Shown in pieces: positions 1 to 9,065 of a DNA stretch of 44,426 nt. The stretch's first letter is position 1; the number at the start of each line of letters is the position of its first letter. Below the pieces are notes generated by a model. The model did not search any database. It was not told where the DNA came from and saw only the letters and a program-made list of their open reading frames with translations. Source of the DNA: Desulfamplus sp. (GTDB lineage: Bacteria > Desulfobacterota > Desulfobacteria > Desulfobacterales > Desulfobacteraceae); the NCBI GenBank assembly GCA_015232935.1, contig JADFYT010000002.1, positions 1 through 44,426 of the forward strand, given 5' to 3'. The position numbers and the translations under genes were made by a program.

Positions 1-411
1 TCCTCTGGAACGCTTGCCTGCTTCAACCAGATCAGGTCGATAGACAAAAAGCACAATAAAGACAATCACTCCCATGGATATGGCATAAATATAGCCAAAG
101 CCTGCCATCGCAGAGCTTGGACTGGGTGTTATCAGCATGTTAAAGTTTCTTTCTGGCCTGCCAAGATGAAGAAGCAGTGGCAAAGTGGCACAACAGAGAA
201 ACGCCAGGGCAAAAAGAAGAGAAAATCGTGCCACAGGCTTAAGGCTTTTGATATCAAAAAGGTAGTATAGGGCTGCAATGACAAATGCTCCGTCAACAAG
301 TCCTGTAATGTAGGGATAGAGCACGATCATCATGCTCCAGTGAACATGAAGATCATTTGGAAGAACATAGTTGGATATGAGCATGGATGCTCCGTAATTA
401 ACTGTATCCAT
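1..411 (-). CDS. NrfD/DsrP-like integral membrane subunit (partial; truncated by the window edge)
   Basis: Reverse-strand frame from ATG at 411 reads MDTVNYGASMLISNYVLPNDLHVHWSMMIVLYPYITGLVDGAFVIAALYYLFDIKSLKPVARFSLL..., with hydrophobic helices and an 'LGRPERNFNML' segment typical of NrfD. It lies downstream of an Fe-S subunit. Confidence 0.75.
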   Translation of the reverse strand, partial: MDTVNYGASMLISNYVLPNDLHVHWSMMIVLYPYITGLVDGAFVIAALYYLFDIKSLKPVARFSLLFALAFLCCATLPLLLHLGRPERNFNMLITPSPSSAMAGFGYIYAISMGVIVFIVLFVYRPDLVEAGKRSRG

Positions 412-540
412 AGTTTACCCCTTTGCTCCTGATAGGTTTTCTGCCCGTTATTTGACTAATGAAAGCAGGTGGAACAGTGTGAGATATCGGTTTGGCTTGG
501 ATGATGGTTATTCTATTGGCAGCAGCAGTTCTGTTATTCA

Positions 541-1368
541 TCATATTACCTCCAGACGCTGACCCATATAATATAAAGCCGGCCATGTGCCCATGGACTG
601 CTTGAGAACAGTCAGCACTCCAGGTCCTTTGAGGATTTTATAAACTTCGGATTGTTCATCATTAAGGCTTCCAAACTTTCTGGCTCCGGTAGGACACACC
701 TCTACACATGCTGGAAGAAGACCTTTTCTGATGCGGTGGTAACACCAAGTGCATTTTTCGGTGATTCTTGTTACAGGATGAAGGAATCTTGCTGAGTAGG
801 GACATGCCTGGATACAGTATGCGCAACCTACACACCGGTCGTTGTCCATCAAGACAAATCCGTCAGGAGATATGAAGGTTGCCCCGACAGGACATACCTG
901 AGTGCATGGAGGCTCTTTGCACATGTTGCAAAGTTTTGGAACAAAAAATGTGTCTCGGGCATCTACAGGTATATCGTCACGGGGCTTCTGGTAACCATCA
1001 AGGCCGCCATCAGGACAATCCACATAAACCTGGTCGTCAAAATCTTTTATATAACGCTCCACCCAGGTGCGGTAGTTGCCATCAGGAACCTGATATTCCC
1101 GCTTGTCCGCGACACAGCAGGAGCCGCATCCGATGCATCTGGTTATATCCACGATAAATGCAAATTTTTGGTTATGGATATCATATCGCCTGTTTTTTAT
1201 TCCGGGGATCTCTTCAGGCAACTCTCCCGAAGGAAGTCCCTCCTGAAAATTGATCCCATCGCCATCCATGGGAAATACCAGGAAAAGAGAGCCGGCAATG
1301 GTCCCGCCGAGCACCTTCTTGACAAAAGATCTTCGATCCATCTCCTGGGGTGGCTCTACCATTTTCAT
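541..1368 (-). CDS. Tat-exported 4Fe-4S ferredoxin-type subunit (DsrO/HmcB/NrfC-like)
   Basis: Twin-arginine N-terminus DRRSFVKKVLGGTIAGSLFLVFP; several Cys clusters (CIGCGSCC, CNMCKEPPCTQVCP, CVGCAYCIQACPYSARF, CTWCYHR...CVEVCPTGAR). Confidence 0.9.
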   Translation of the reverse strand: MKMVEPPQEMDRRSFVKKVLGGTIAGSLFLVFPMDGDGINFQEGLPSGELPEEIPGIKNRRYDIHNQKFAFIVDITRCIGCGSCCVADKREYQVPDGNYRTWVERYIKDFDDQVYVDCPDGGLDGYQKPRDDIPVDARDTFFVPKLCNMCKEPPCTQVCPVGATFISPDGFVLMDNDRCVGCAYCIQACPYSARFLHPVTRITEKCTWCYHRIRKGLLPACVEVCPTGARKFGSLNDEQSEVYKILKGPGVLTVLKQSMGTWPALYYMGQRLEVI

Positions 1369-1901
1369 GATTCTGCCTCCATCAATCCTGTTATCTTTTT
1401 GGCTTCATTAATATACTTAAGCGGGGCGTGGACGTGGTGACACTGATTGCAGGTGTGTGTAACCTTCACATTCTGTTTTGCAAGGTGGTCAGGCATCCCG
1501 ACTGTCTTTATTACTATGGTCGATCTTGCCTTGATTTCAGTGTTATGACACCTTAAACATAGCGTGGTTATCTCCTGCCCTTTTTTGACAGGAAGGGTTC
1601 CGGTCTTTTTCTTGTCTGTTATATGATCTGAATATGTACCGTGGCAGAATTCGCAGGAGATGGTCGTGTGATCGCCCTCAAGGTGAATGGTCGCCTCATA
1701 GGGATGGCATCCAAAGCATGACGCATTAGTGCCATGCCTCACAGCTCGTCGAGCCTCCTCATCAATGGCATCTGCTCTGTATGCTCCGTAAAGGCCAAAG
1801 GATTCTGGTATAAACCTGGCTTTGAGAGCCAGTCCAGCCCCTGCCATGGCCACGATACTTACCATTACCACAATAAGATGCAACGCGTGTTTTGACATCA
1901 C
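1365..1901 (-). CDS. Membrane-anchored multiheme cytochrome c (4 CxxCH motifs)
   Basis: N-terminal hydrophobic anchor; CFGCH, CEFCH, CLRCH, CNQCH; overlaps the downstream Fe-S gene by 4 bp. Confidence 0.88.
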   Translation of the reverse strand: MMSKHALHLIVVMVSIVAMAGAGLALKARFIPESFGLYGAYRADAIDEEARRAVRHGTNASCFGCHPYEATIHLEGDHTTISCEFCHGTYSDHITDKKKTGTLPVKKGQEITTLCLRCHNTEIKARSTIVIKTVGMPDHLAKQNVKVTHTCNQCHHVHAPLKYINEAKKITGLMEAES

Positions 1902-2067
1902 AAAGTAGCCTCCTGTAATATGGGTCAGTTCCGGGATTTTGTATGGTTTTATTTAGATTTTATAGTTTGGTTCAGAATGTATAGCCATATCAGGATGGAT
2001 TAATCAAGGATAATTTGAGGGCACTTTTTTATATAGCGTGCGTATTTTGTGCTACTGTTATTAATGC

Positions 2068-3114
2068 TCAGAGGTTTGTGCCAACGTTATCTTTTATGGC
2101 ACACTTGAAGATGTGGATGGCTGCCATAAGATCAAATACAGCCATGCCGACTGATTTGTATATGACAGTTCTGCCTCTCATATAGTCTGAGGCTCCATAG
2201 TCTCCATGACTTTTGCTGAATTTTGATGCTTCTTTGGATTTTGTCTTTTTTAGTTCAAGAAGAAACTGACCAAGGCTTGTCACCTTTTCTGGAGATATCC
2301 AGCCATGCTTAAGAGGATTTATGAGATCTCCTGATTCATGAATGGCATGGCTTGTATCCATGAAGATGGAGTCTGCAAGCATAAAGGCAGATTTTGGAAT
2401 CTCTTGCATATCAGGCGTGTATGAGCCTATTGCAACTATGCATTTGCCATCAAGAAGTGATGGTTTGTCAGGCAGTACCGGTCTGGCAGATGATGTCGCC
2501 AGAATAACGGTACCGGATTCTTCAAGAAGCTCTTCAACGGTTGCGGCATGCCTTAGTTCTGTCCCCTCAAGGTGAGGTCTGAGCAGCTCGATAAAGCCAG
2601 GCACTTTTGAAGAGTCCCTGTTATGGATATAGACGGTTTCAAGAGGGTGGCCGGTTATCTCGATATGAGCCTCCGCCGCAAAAATAATCTGATGAAAACC
2701 CTGTACTCCTGATCCTACAAGCCCTGCCGTATTGGAGCTTAAAGATGCAAAATATCTGGTTCCAAGCCCGCCCACAGCACCTGTACGGATTGCAGTCAAT
2801 GTCTGGCCGTCAAGAATGGCAACCGGTACTCCGGTTTTGGCATCATTTAGCACAACAATGCCGTTGACAACAGGATTTGCTGTTCCCCGGTTTTCTGGAA
2901 AAACAGTGACAAGTTTAGTGCTGAAATACTCCTGCCCAAAGCAGGGCATCAGAAGGAGTGTCTTTTTGTCGTGTGAGAGATGTGTTCTCGGAGGCATATT
3001 TACTTTTTCGGTCTCAAACAGAGACATTGCCTCTTCCATCTGATCCATAAGTTCTTTTCTGACCAGACATGACTCGATATCGGTTGCGTTCAAGAAAAGC
3101 ATAATTGCCTCCAT
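2068..3114 (-). CDS. Ornithine cyclodeaminase / mu-crystallin family protein
   Basis: Family-like segments: 'LDGQTLTAIRTGAVGGLGTRYFA', 'AGLVGSGVQGFHQI', 'GKCIVAIGSYTPDMQEIP', 'GRTVIYKSVGMAVFDLMAA'. Confidence 0.88.
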   Translation of the reverse strand: MEAIMLFLNATDIESCLVRKELMDQMEEAMSLFETEKVNMPPRTHLSHDKKTLLLMPCFGQEYFSTKLVTVFPENRGTANPVVNGIVVLNDAKTGVPVAILDGQTLTAIRTGAVGGLGTRYFASLSSNTAGLVGSGVQGFHQIIFAAEAHIEITGHPLETVYIHNRDSSKVPGFIELLRPHLEGTELRHAATVEELLEESGTVILATSSARPVLPDKPSLLDGKCIVAIGSYTPDMQEIPKSAFMLADSIFMDTSHAIHESGDLINPLKHGWISPEKVTSLGQFLLELKKTKSKEASKFSKSHGDYGASDYMRGRTVIYKSVGMAVFDLMAAIHIFKCAIKDNVGTNL

Positions 3115-3256
3115 AAACAGCCACTCATCAGACTACCCGCGGAATTTACTTTTTATCCCTTGCAATCAAAAGAAGCAAAATGCATTTTTTGCGGGAAAAG
3201 TCTATTGAATGTCCAGATTTTGATAAATACTGTAATGAATTCGTAAAAATAAAAAA

Positions 3257-3287
3257 ACCGGCATAAATTATAAAATTTTATGCCGGT
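3257..3287 (-). terminator. Rho-independent terminator downstream of tRNA-Leu
   Basis: Perfect 11-bp inverted repeat ACCGGCATAAA (3257-3267) / TTTATGCCGGT (3277-3287). On the minus strand it is followed by TTTTTTTATTTTT. Confidence 0.85.
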
Positions 3288-3312
3288 CATATGTTTTTTC
3301 AATAAAATCTTT

Positions 3313-3399
3313 TGGTGCCGAAGGGGAGACTCGAACTCCCACAAACATGCGTTTACTAGTCCCTGAAACTAGCGCGTCTACCAATTCCGCCACTTCGGC
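3313..3399 (-). tRNA. tRNA-Leu (anticodon CAG), CCA encoded
   Basis: Reverse complement GCCGAAGTGGCGGAATTGGTAGACGCGCTAGTTTCAGGGACTAG...GGGAGTTCGAGTCTCCCCTTCGGCACCA. Acceptor stem pairs, a long variable arm is present, and the anticodon loop is TTCAGGG. Confidence 0.95.
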
Positions 3400-3509
3400 C
3401 TCTATGTATAACAATCCAGAAAAAGGATTGCTTTGAAGTTTTAGGTGGTTTATATATATGCGTTTCAGGGCTTTGTCAAGCCTATTATTCTAAAAAAGCA
3501 AAGGTACTT

Positions 3510-4451
3510 ATGGAACTGATAGAAGATATTGATAAAATTGAAAAACCTTTTAAAAATGCGGTGGTTACAATCGGCAATTTTGATGGTGTGCACAAGGGAC
3601 ATCAAGCCCTTTTTGATAAAGTCATGGAAGAGTCTGATTCAATATCAGGAACATCTATTGCCATAACCTTTGAGCCTCACCCTTTGAAGGCACTTTCGAA
3701 AAAAGCCCCGCCCCTGATAACAAGGAAAGATCAGAAAGTCGAGCTTATTTCAGCATCAGGTATTGATAAACTTATATGCATCCCGTTTACCAAAGAGTTT
3801 GCAGCCATATCAGCTCAGGAGTTCATTGATCATCTGCTTATTGATAAAATCGGGATGAAAGTCATTGTAGTCGGGCCTGATTACTCTTTTGGAAAGAACA
3901 GGGAAGGTTCTATTGATTTTCTTTTAAAAGCAGGTGAGGACAAGGGCTTTAGGGTGATTGTTCCTGACTGGGTTAATGATCCAGAGGCGACTGACGGGTC
4001 TGAAAAAGACAGAATCAGCAGCACCATGATCCGGAACCTTGTAATGGACGGGCGGGTTGATGAGACAAAACGGTTTCTTGGAAGGCACTACCAGATCAGG
4101 GGCAAGGTTGTTAAGGGCAGGGAGAGAGGGGGCAGCAAACTCGGGTTTCCAACGGCAAACATAAAACTTCATGATGAGCTGTGCCCCAGGATGGGGGTCT
4201 ATGCGGTGACAGTAGAAACAGCAAAGGGAAACTTCAAAGGCGTTGCCAATATTGGCTACAGTCCGACCTTTGATGATCATCTTTTTACTATCGAGGTTCA
4301 TATTCTTGATTTTTCAGCCGATATTTATGGTACAAGAATCAGGGTCAATATGATAAAGCGTCTCAGAGACGAAAAAAAGTTCGCATCTATTGAAGAGTTG
4401 TCAAACCAGATTCGTTCAGATATTGAAACTGCAAGAACAATATTGAAGTAA
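3510..4451 (+). CDS. ribF: Bifunctional riboflavin kinase / FAD synthetase
   Basis: '[16 protein letters not shown]', '[15 protein letters not shown]', '[10 protein letters not shown]', '[16 protein letters not shown]', 'GVYAVTV...[11 protein letters not shown]'. Confidence 0.95.
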   Translation: MELIEDIDKIEKPFKNAVVTIGNFDGVHKGHQALFDKVMEESDSISGTSIAITFEPHPLKALSKKAPPLITRKDQKVELISASGIDKLICIPFTKEFAAISAQEFIDHLLIDKIGMKVIVVGPDYSFGKNREGSIDFLLKAGEDKGFRVIVPDWVNDPEATDGSEKDRISSTMIRNLVMDGRVDETKRFLGRHYQIRGKVVKGRERGGSKLGFPTANIKLHDELCPRMGVYAVTVETAKGNFKGVANIGYSPTFDDHLFTIEVHILDFSADIYGTRIRVNMIKRLRDEKKFASIEELSNQIRSDIETARTILK

Positions 4452-4470
4452 TTTTTTAAAAAAACAAAGT

Positions 4471-5208
4471 ATGAAATCAAATATGACAATATTAAAAATT
4501 CTGGAATATCCTGATCCGTTTTTGCTTCTCAAGGCAAAGCCGGTCGAAAATATAGACAAAGAGACCATGCGGCTCATCAAGGACATGGCGGAGACCATGT
4601 TTAATGCTCCGGGTGTAGGGCTTGCGGCACCACAGGTAGGAAGTGACAAGCGGATTATTGTTTATAATCCAAATGCACAGGCGGCGGAAAGAGCTTCTGA
4701 CTCATCAAGCTCAAGCTCTTCAAGTTCACCAAACCCTGCTGGTTCATCAAATGATTCAGATCAAGATGATCATCCACAGTTAGATAAAGATGGTTCCAGG
4801 AGAAAAAAAATCGGCAACGAGAGTTCAGACAATGACCATCCGGGTGAGCCTGAGGAGAGCTGTTCTTCTCAGACTGCTAACAGGAAAAGCAACATGGAGA
4901 GCATGGAAGAGTATAGAGCCATAATAAATCCTGAAATCATCGCGGCCTCGGGTTCTTTGATATCGGAAAACGAGGCATGTCTTAGTGTTCCTGACTATTC
5001 TGCCGATGTAAAGCGTTTCAGTAAAGTTACGGTAAGGGGATTGAATATGGATGGTAAAAAAGTTCAGTTTGATGCTGAGGATATTGCGGCCGTTATTATG
5101 CAGCATGAGATTGATCACCTTGATGGTGTCCTCTATATCGATAGAATCAGCATGTTAAAGCGGAACATGTATAAAAAAAGAGTGAAAAAAAGGTTGAAAA
5201 ATAGTTGA
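4471..5208 (+). CDS. def: Peptide deformylase with a large low-complexity insertion
   Basis: Motifs [29 protein letters not shown]; a Ser/Asp/Asn-rich segment of about 75 aa lies between motifs 1 and 2. Confidence 0.93.
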   Translation: MKSNMTILKILEYPDPFLLLKAKPVENIDKETMRLIKDMAETMFNAPGVGLAAPQVGSDKRIIVYNPNAQAAERASDSSSSSSSSSPNPAGSSNDSDQDDHPQLDKDGSRRKKIGNESSDNDHPGEPEESCSSQTANRKSNMESMEEYRAIINPEIIAASGSLISENEACLSVPDYSADVKRFSKVTVRGLNMDGKKVQFDAEDIAAVIMQHEIDHLDGVLYIDRISMLKRNMYKKRVKKRLKNS

Positions 5209-5227
5209 CTCCAAAAGGCAAAAAAAC

Positions 5228-6292
5228 GTGAACAGACCATTTAATATAATCTTCATGGGAACTCCTGATTTTTCAGTTCCTGCCCTCAAGTCTCTGGCAA
5301 GGCGCAGACCTCTGGCACAGCATGTTCCTGCCCGGGAATCTCAATCTGATGATAGTTGCCGCAAAGTTGGTACTGTTCAATCAGGAGGGCGTGTAAATGA
5401 CAAAGAGAGTATAGATGACCGCCAGATCAAATATAATATAAGCCTTGTAATCACTCAGCCAGACAGACCCAAAGGCCGCGGTAGAAAGATGATGCCACCA
5501 CCTGTAAAGCAGGCTGCTTTGGAACTCGGTCTCGAGGTGTTTCAACCTGCAAGCATGAAGGGTCAGAAGATCACAGACAAACTTGCTGCCCTTAAACCTG
5601 ACTTTTTTGTTGTTGTGGCCTTTGGGCATAAACTTGGCAGGGAGATTCTTGATATTCCATCTATTTACCCAATCAATATTCATGCATCACTTCTGCCTGA
5701 CTACAGAGGTTCTTCCCCGATTCAGGCAGCTATTATGAACATGGATAAAATATCTGGCATTACCACCATGATTATGGATACAAAACTGGATACCGGAGAT
5801 ATTCTGCTAAAAGCCACAACCTCTGTTGCTGATGATGATACAGGCCAGACACTCCATGACAGGCTCTCTTTGATAGGTGCGGATCTTATTGTCAGGACTC
5901 TTGATGCTGTTGTAGAAAACAAGATAGTGCCGCAGCCACAGGACCACTCCAAAGCAACCTATGCCCCGATGCTTAAAAAAGAGGATGGAAGAATTGACTG
6001 GTGCAAAGAGCCTGAACAGATATCGGCACATGTAAGAGCCATGACGCCATGGCCAGGTGCATTTACCTTTCTCAATGGCAAGCGGATCAAGGTTGTGTCT
6101 GTCAAGCCGATGGATCTCAAGGCTGACCTTCCCGCGGGCACAGTGTTCTCCTGCGACTGCAACGAGATTCATGTGGCTGCCGGCAGCAGATCACTTGCCA
6201 TTCTTGAACTCCAGGGGGCATCGGGCAAATGTCTGTGTTCCGAGGATTATCTTAGGGGCAACCGCCTTGATACAGGAGAGTGTTTTCTGTAG
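5228..6292 (+). CDS. fmt: Methionyl-tRNA formyltransferase with an N-terminal-region insertion
   Basis: 'IIFMGTPDFSVPALKSL', 'VITQPDRPKGRGRKMMPPPVK', 'NIHASLLPDYRGSSPIQAAI', 'TTMIMDTKLDTGDIL', 'MTPWPGAFTF'. Confidence 0.95.
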   Translation: MNRPFNIIFMGTPDFSVPALKSLARRRPLAQHVPARESQSDDSCRKVGTVQSGGRVNDKESIDDRQIKYNISLVITQPDRPKGRGRKMMPPPVKQAALELGLEVFQPASMKGQKITDKLAALKPDFFVVVAFGHKLGREILDIPSIYPINIHASLLPDYRGSSPIQAAIMNMDKISGITTMIMDTKLDTGDILLKATTSVADDDTGQTLHDRLSLIGADLIVRTLDAVVENKIVPQPQDHSKATYAPMLKKEDGRIDWCKEPEQISAHVRAMTPWPGAFTFLNGKRIKVVSVKPMDLKADLPAGTVFSCDCNEIHVAAGSRSLAILELQGASGKCLCSEDYLRGNRLDTGECFL

Positions 6293-6351
6293 CCAGTCAG
6301 CAATCTACTCCAATAATTATAACTTGCTCGATTAATAAATCATGATGGTTT

Positions 6352-6436
6352 CGTAAAAAGTCTTCAATAAGCATTTTTTTGTGTAATAATCCTCTGATTT
6401 TATTGGACGCAGATTCTGGCAAATTGACTTTTTACG
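6352..6436. repeat. MITE-like element with 11-bp perfect terminal inverted repeats
   Basis: CGTAAAAAGTC (6352-6362) and GACTTTTTACG (6426-6436) flank 63 nt of non-coding sequence between fmt and rsmB. Confidence 0.55.
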
Positions 6437-6443
6437 AGGTCAT

Positions 6444-6517
6444 CAATCATGGTTTGTCATTACTGAAGATCACGGAGATTCAATCGTGATTTGTCATGCC
6501 ATTCAAACACGGAGATT
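6444..6517. repeat. Two tandem 37-bp degenerate repeat units
   Basis: CAATCATGGTTTGTCATTACTGAAGATCACGGAGATT (6444-6480) and CAATCGTGATTTGTCATGCCATTCAAACACGGAGATT (6481-6517); equal length, conserved ends. Confidence 0.6.
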
Positions 6518-6525
6518 AAACCATT

Positions 6526-7911
6526 TTGGAACAAGACCCCCGCTACATCTCGCTTTTGATTCTTACAGAAAACAGTCGGACAAGACGGCCTCTTGATACA
6601 ATTCTTGACCAGTTCACCCCACAGCTTGATACACTTTCAAAATTAGACAGATCCCTTGCCAATGCCATTATTTACGGAACTCTGAGGTGGCAGGGATATC
6701 TTGACTGGATAATCAGGCCATTTTCAGACAGAAAAATAGAAAATCTTAAAACAGAAATTATCTATATACTTCGTATAGCAATGTTTCAGATCGCGTTCAT
6801 GGACAGAATCCCTGTCTCGGCTGCGGTCAACACCGCTGTCAATTCGGCAAAAAGGATCTCTCACCAGGGGGTTGCCGGTTTTGTCAATGCGGTACTCAGA
6901 AAAGCGTCCGCAGGGTTCAGGGACGTACAGTTTCCTGATGCAGTAAAAGAACCTGATCTTAACATCTCGGTAACCAGATCCATGCCTCTGTGGGTTGTCA
7001 GAAGATGGATAGACAGGTTTGGTTTTGACAAGACCTTGACGCTGTGCGATACCATTAACAGTGTTCCCCCTGTCACGATACGCACCAATACACTGAAGGC
7101 TGAAAGAGATGCCCTGATTTCAGGACTTGATCCTTGTGTTGACCATATAATTGCCACACGTTATTCCCCGACCGGAATCTCTTTTACAAAGCTGTCCATG
7201 CCAATACATGAAAGCCGGCAATTTATAGATGGCTGTTTTCAGGTGCAGGATGAAGCTGCCCAGCTTGTAACCATGATGCTTGATCCTCTTCCTGGTCAGA
7301 AAATACTGGATGCGTGTGCAGGTCTTGGAGGAAAGACAGGCCATGCCGCTCAGCTTATGAACAACCAGGGCATCATAGTTGCCTGTGACACTGATCCACA
7401 TAAACTTGCAAGCCTTGAAAAAGAGATGATCCGGTTAGGAGTTGATATTGTTCAGACCATGTGCATTGATATTCTTAAAGTTGATTCAAATGATTTTTCT
7501 TGTATAAATCAGGATGCAGACGGCTCTGGCATTCTTTTTGACAGGGTGCTTGTTGATGCACCATGCTCGGGAATGGGGGTTATAAGACGAAATCCTGACG
7601 CGAAATGGAAGCGTACAAAAAAAGACCTCGCACGCCTTGGAATCAGACAGGAGAAGATGCTGCTCAGTGTGGCTGATCTGGTAAAAACTGGCGGCACCCT
7701 TCTTTATGCGGTCTGTTCATGTGAAACAAGGGAAAATGAGGATGTGGTGGAAAACTTTTTAAAGCAAAGACCTGATTTTACAGTCCATAAACCCGCAGTT
7801 GAGCATAATCCCGTATTGAAAAGAGCGTTGACAGAAAAAGGATATTTCAGAACATATCCAGACCATATTGAAATGGATGGCTTTTTTGCCGTAACTATGC
7901 AACGCCAATAA
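6526..7911 (+). CDS. rsmB: 16S rRNA m5C967 methyltransferase (TTG start)
   Basis: N-terminal NusB-like region ('LANAIIYGTLRWQGYLDWII'), 'DACAGLGGKTGHAAQLM', 'DRVLVDAPCSGMGVIRRNPDAKW', 'LLYAVCSCETRENEDVV'. Confidence 0.92.
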   Translation: MEQDPRYISLLILTENSRTRRPLDTILDQFTPQLDTLSKLDRSLANAIIYGTLRWQGYLDWIIRPFSDRKIENLKTEIIYILRIAMFQIAFMDRIPVSAAVNTAVNSAKRISHQGVAGFVNAVLRKASAGFRDVQFPDAVKEPDLNISVTRSMPLWVVRRWIDRFGFDKTLTLCDTINSVPPVTIRTNTLKAERDALISGLDPCVDHIIATRYSPTGISFTKLSMPIHESRQFIDGCFQVQDEAAQLVTMMLDPLPGQKILDACAGLGGKTGHAAQLMNNQGIIVACDTDPHKLASLEKEMIRLGVDIVQTMCIDILKVDSNDFSCINQDADGSGILFDRVLVDAPCSGMGVIRRNPDAKWKRTKKDLARLGIRQEKMLLSVADLVKTGGTLLYAVCSCETRENEDVVENFLKQRPDFTVHKPAVEHNPVLKRALTEKGYFRTYPDHIEMDGFFAVTMQRQ

Positions 7912-7967
7912 TGAAGATCGTTATATCCCTGACCTGCCTGGACAAGCTGGAACCAAAAATCATTTTC

Positions 7968-7998
7968 TGAGTTTCTTGCCAAAGCAACAAGAAACTCA
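7968..7998. other. Intergenic hairpin between rsmB and rpe
   Basis: Perfect 11-bp inverted repeat TGAGTTTCTTG (7968-7978) / CAAGAAACTCA (7988-7998) with a 9-nt loop; no following T-tract. Confidence 0.6.
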
Positions 7999-8072
7999 AA
8001 GACAGAAATCTATCCATTAAAATCAAAGTATAGTTTTATGGAAAACCGTTTAACAGGAGAGAATAAATAACA

Positions 8073-8828
8073 ATGCGAATCATTGCACCATCAATATTAT
8101 CAGCCGACTTTACAAAACTTGGTCAGGAACTCAAAGATGTAGAGAGTGCCGGTGCTGACTGGATACACATTGATGTGATGGATGGGCACTTTGTCCCCAA
8201 CATAACTTATGGACCCATAATCGTGGAGGCGTGCAAGAAAGCAACTGCTCTTGCGTTAGATGTCCATCTGATGATTGAAAAACCTGATCTTATGATCCCC
8301 GAGTTTGTAAACGCGGGAGCGGATCTTATCTCTGTACACGCTGAAGCGTGTACTCATCTTCACAGAACTATTCAGTACATAAAATCATTTAAGAGTGCAA
8401 GATGTGCAAATGAAAATCAGAATAATGAAGGTAGCTATAACAATGCAAATAGCCACAATGATGGAGATAGTGCCAAAAGCAGTGTCGAGCCAGAAGAGAA
8501 TTATGTAAAAGCGGGAGTTGCCCTGAATCCTGGCACTCCTTTGAGTGCCGTTGAATGGGTGATTGAAGAGGTTGATTTTGTTTTGATCATGAGTGTTAAT
8601 CCGGGATTCGGTGGCCAAAAATTCATCCCTTCAAGCCTTGAGAAGATAAAATCGCTTGCAGTCATGATAAAAGACAGAAATTCAAAGGCAATCATCCAGG
8701 TAGATGGCGGAGTAAGCCCCAAAACCATTTCCAGGATTGCCGATGCCGGAGCGACATCATTTGTTGCAGGGTCAGCCATATTCAACTCTTCTGATTACAA
8801 GGAGACCATAGATGCGTTGAGGGATTAG
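8073..8828 (+). CDS. rpe: Ribulose-phosphate 3-epimerase with an internal Asn-rich insertion
   Basis: '[14 protein letters not shown]', '[19 protein letters not shown]', '[10 protein letters not shown]', '[17 protein letters not shown]', '[11 protein letters not shown]', 'FVAGSAIF'. Confidence 0.95.
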   Translation: MRIIAPSILSADFTKLGQELKDVESAGADWIHIDVMDGHFVPNITYGPIIVEACKKATALALDVHLMIEKPDLMIPEFVNAGADLISVHAEACTHLHRTIQYIKSFKSARCANENQNNEGSYNNANSHNDGDSAKSSVEPEENYVKAGVALNPGTPLSAVEWVIEEVDFVLIMSVNPGFGGQKFIPSSLEKIKSLAVMIKDRNSKAIIQVDGGVSPKTISRIADAGATSFVAGSAIFNSSDYKETIDALRD

Positions 8829-9065
8829 TCTTTTGTTAAAGTTTACAATGTCAGGTGTGGTTTTTGAATATTTAAAATGCACGGAGATATTTTATTTTAT
8901 GATATAGCAAGAAAGTTAATTGATGCTCAAAAAGAGAAAAAATTTTATACAGAGTTGCCAACAATAAATGAAATCTTTGATTATCCTCTAATTATTGGAG
9001 TGTAACATGGTCAGGTTAGCTGGTTTCAGCTATCGAATAATTATACTGTTAGAGTTGAGCCAGAC

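Noticed and set aside
541-1440. Plus-strand ORFs 879-1157 and 1168-1440
   Set aside because: They are antisense to well-supported Fe-S and cytochrome genes and show no recognisable domains.
3313-3399. tRNA-Leu as an integration site for a genomic island
   Set aside because: No integrase, no direct repeat of the tRNA end, and flanking genes are housekeeping.
6444-6517. Two 37-bp repeats near CRISPR repeat length
   Set aside because: They are directly adjacent with no spacers, diverge internally, and no cas genes are in the window.
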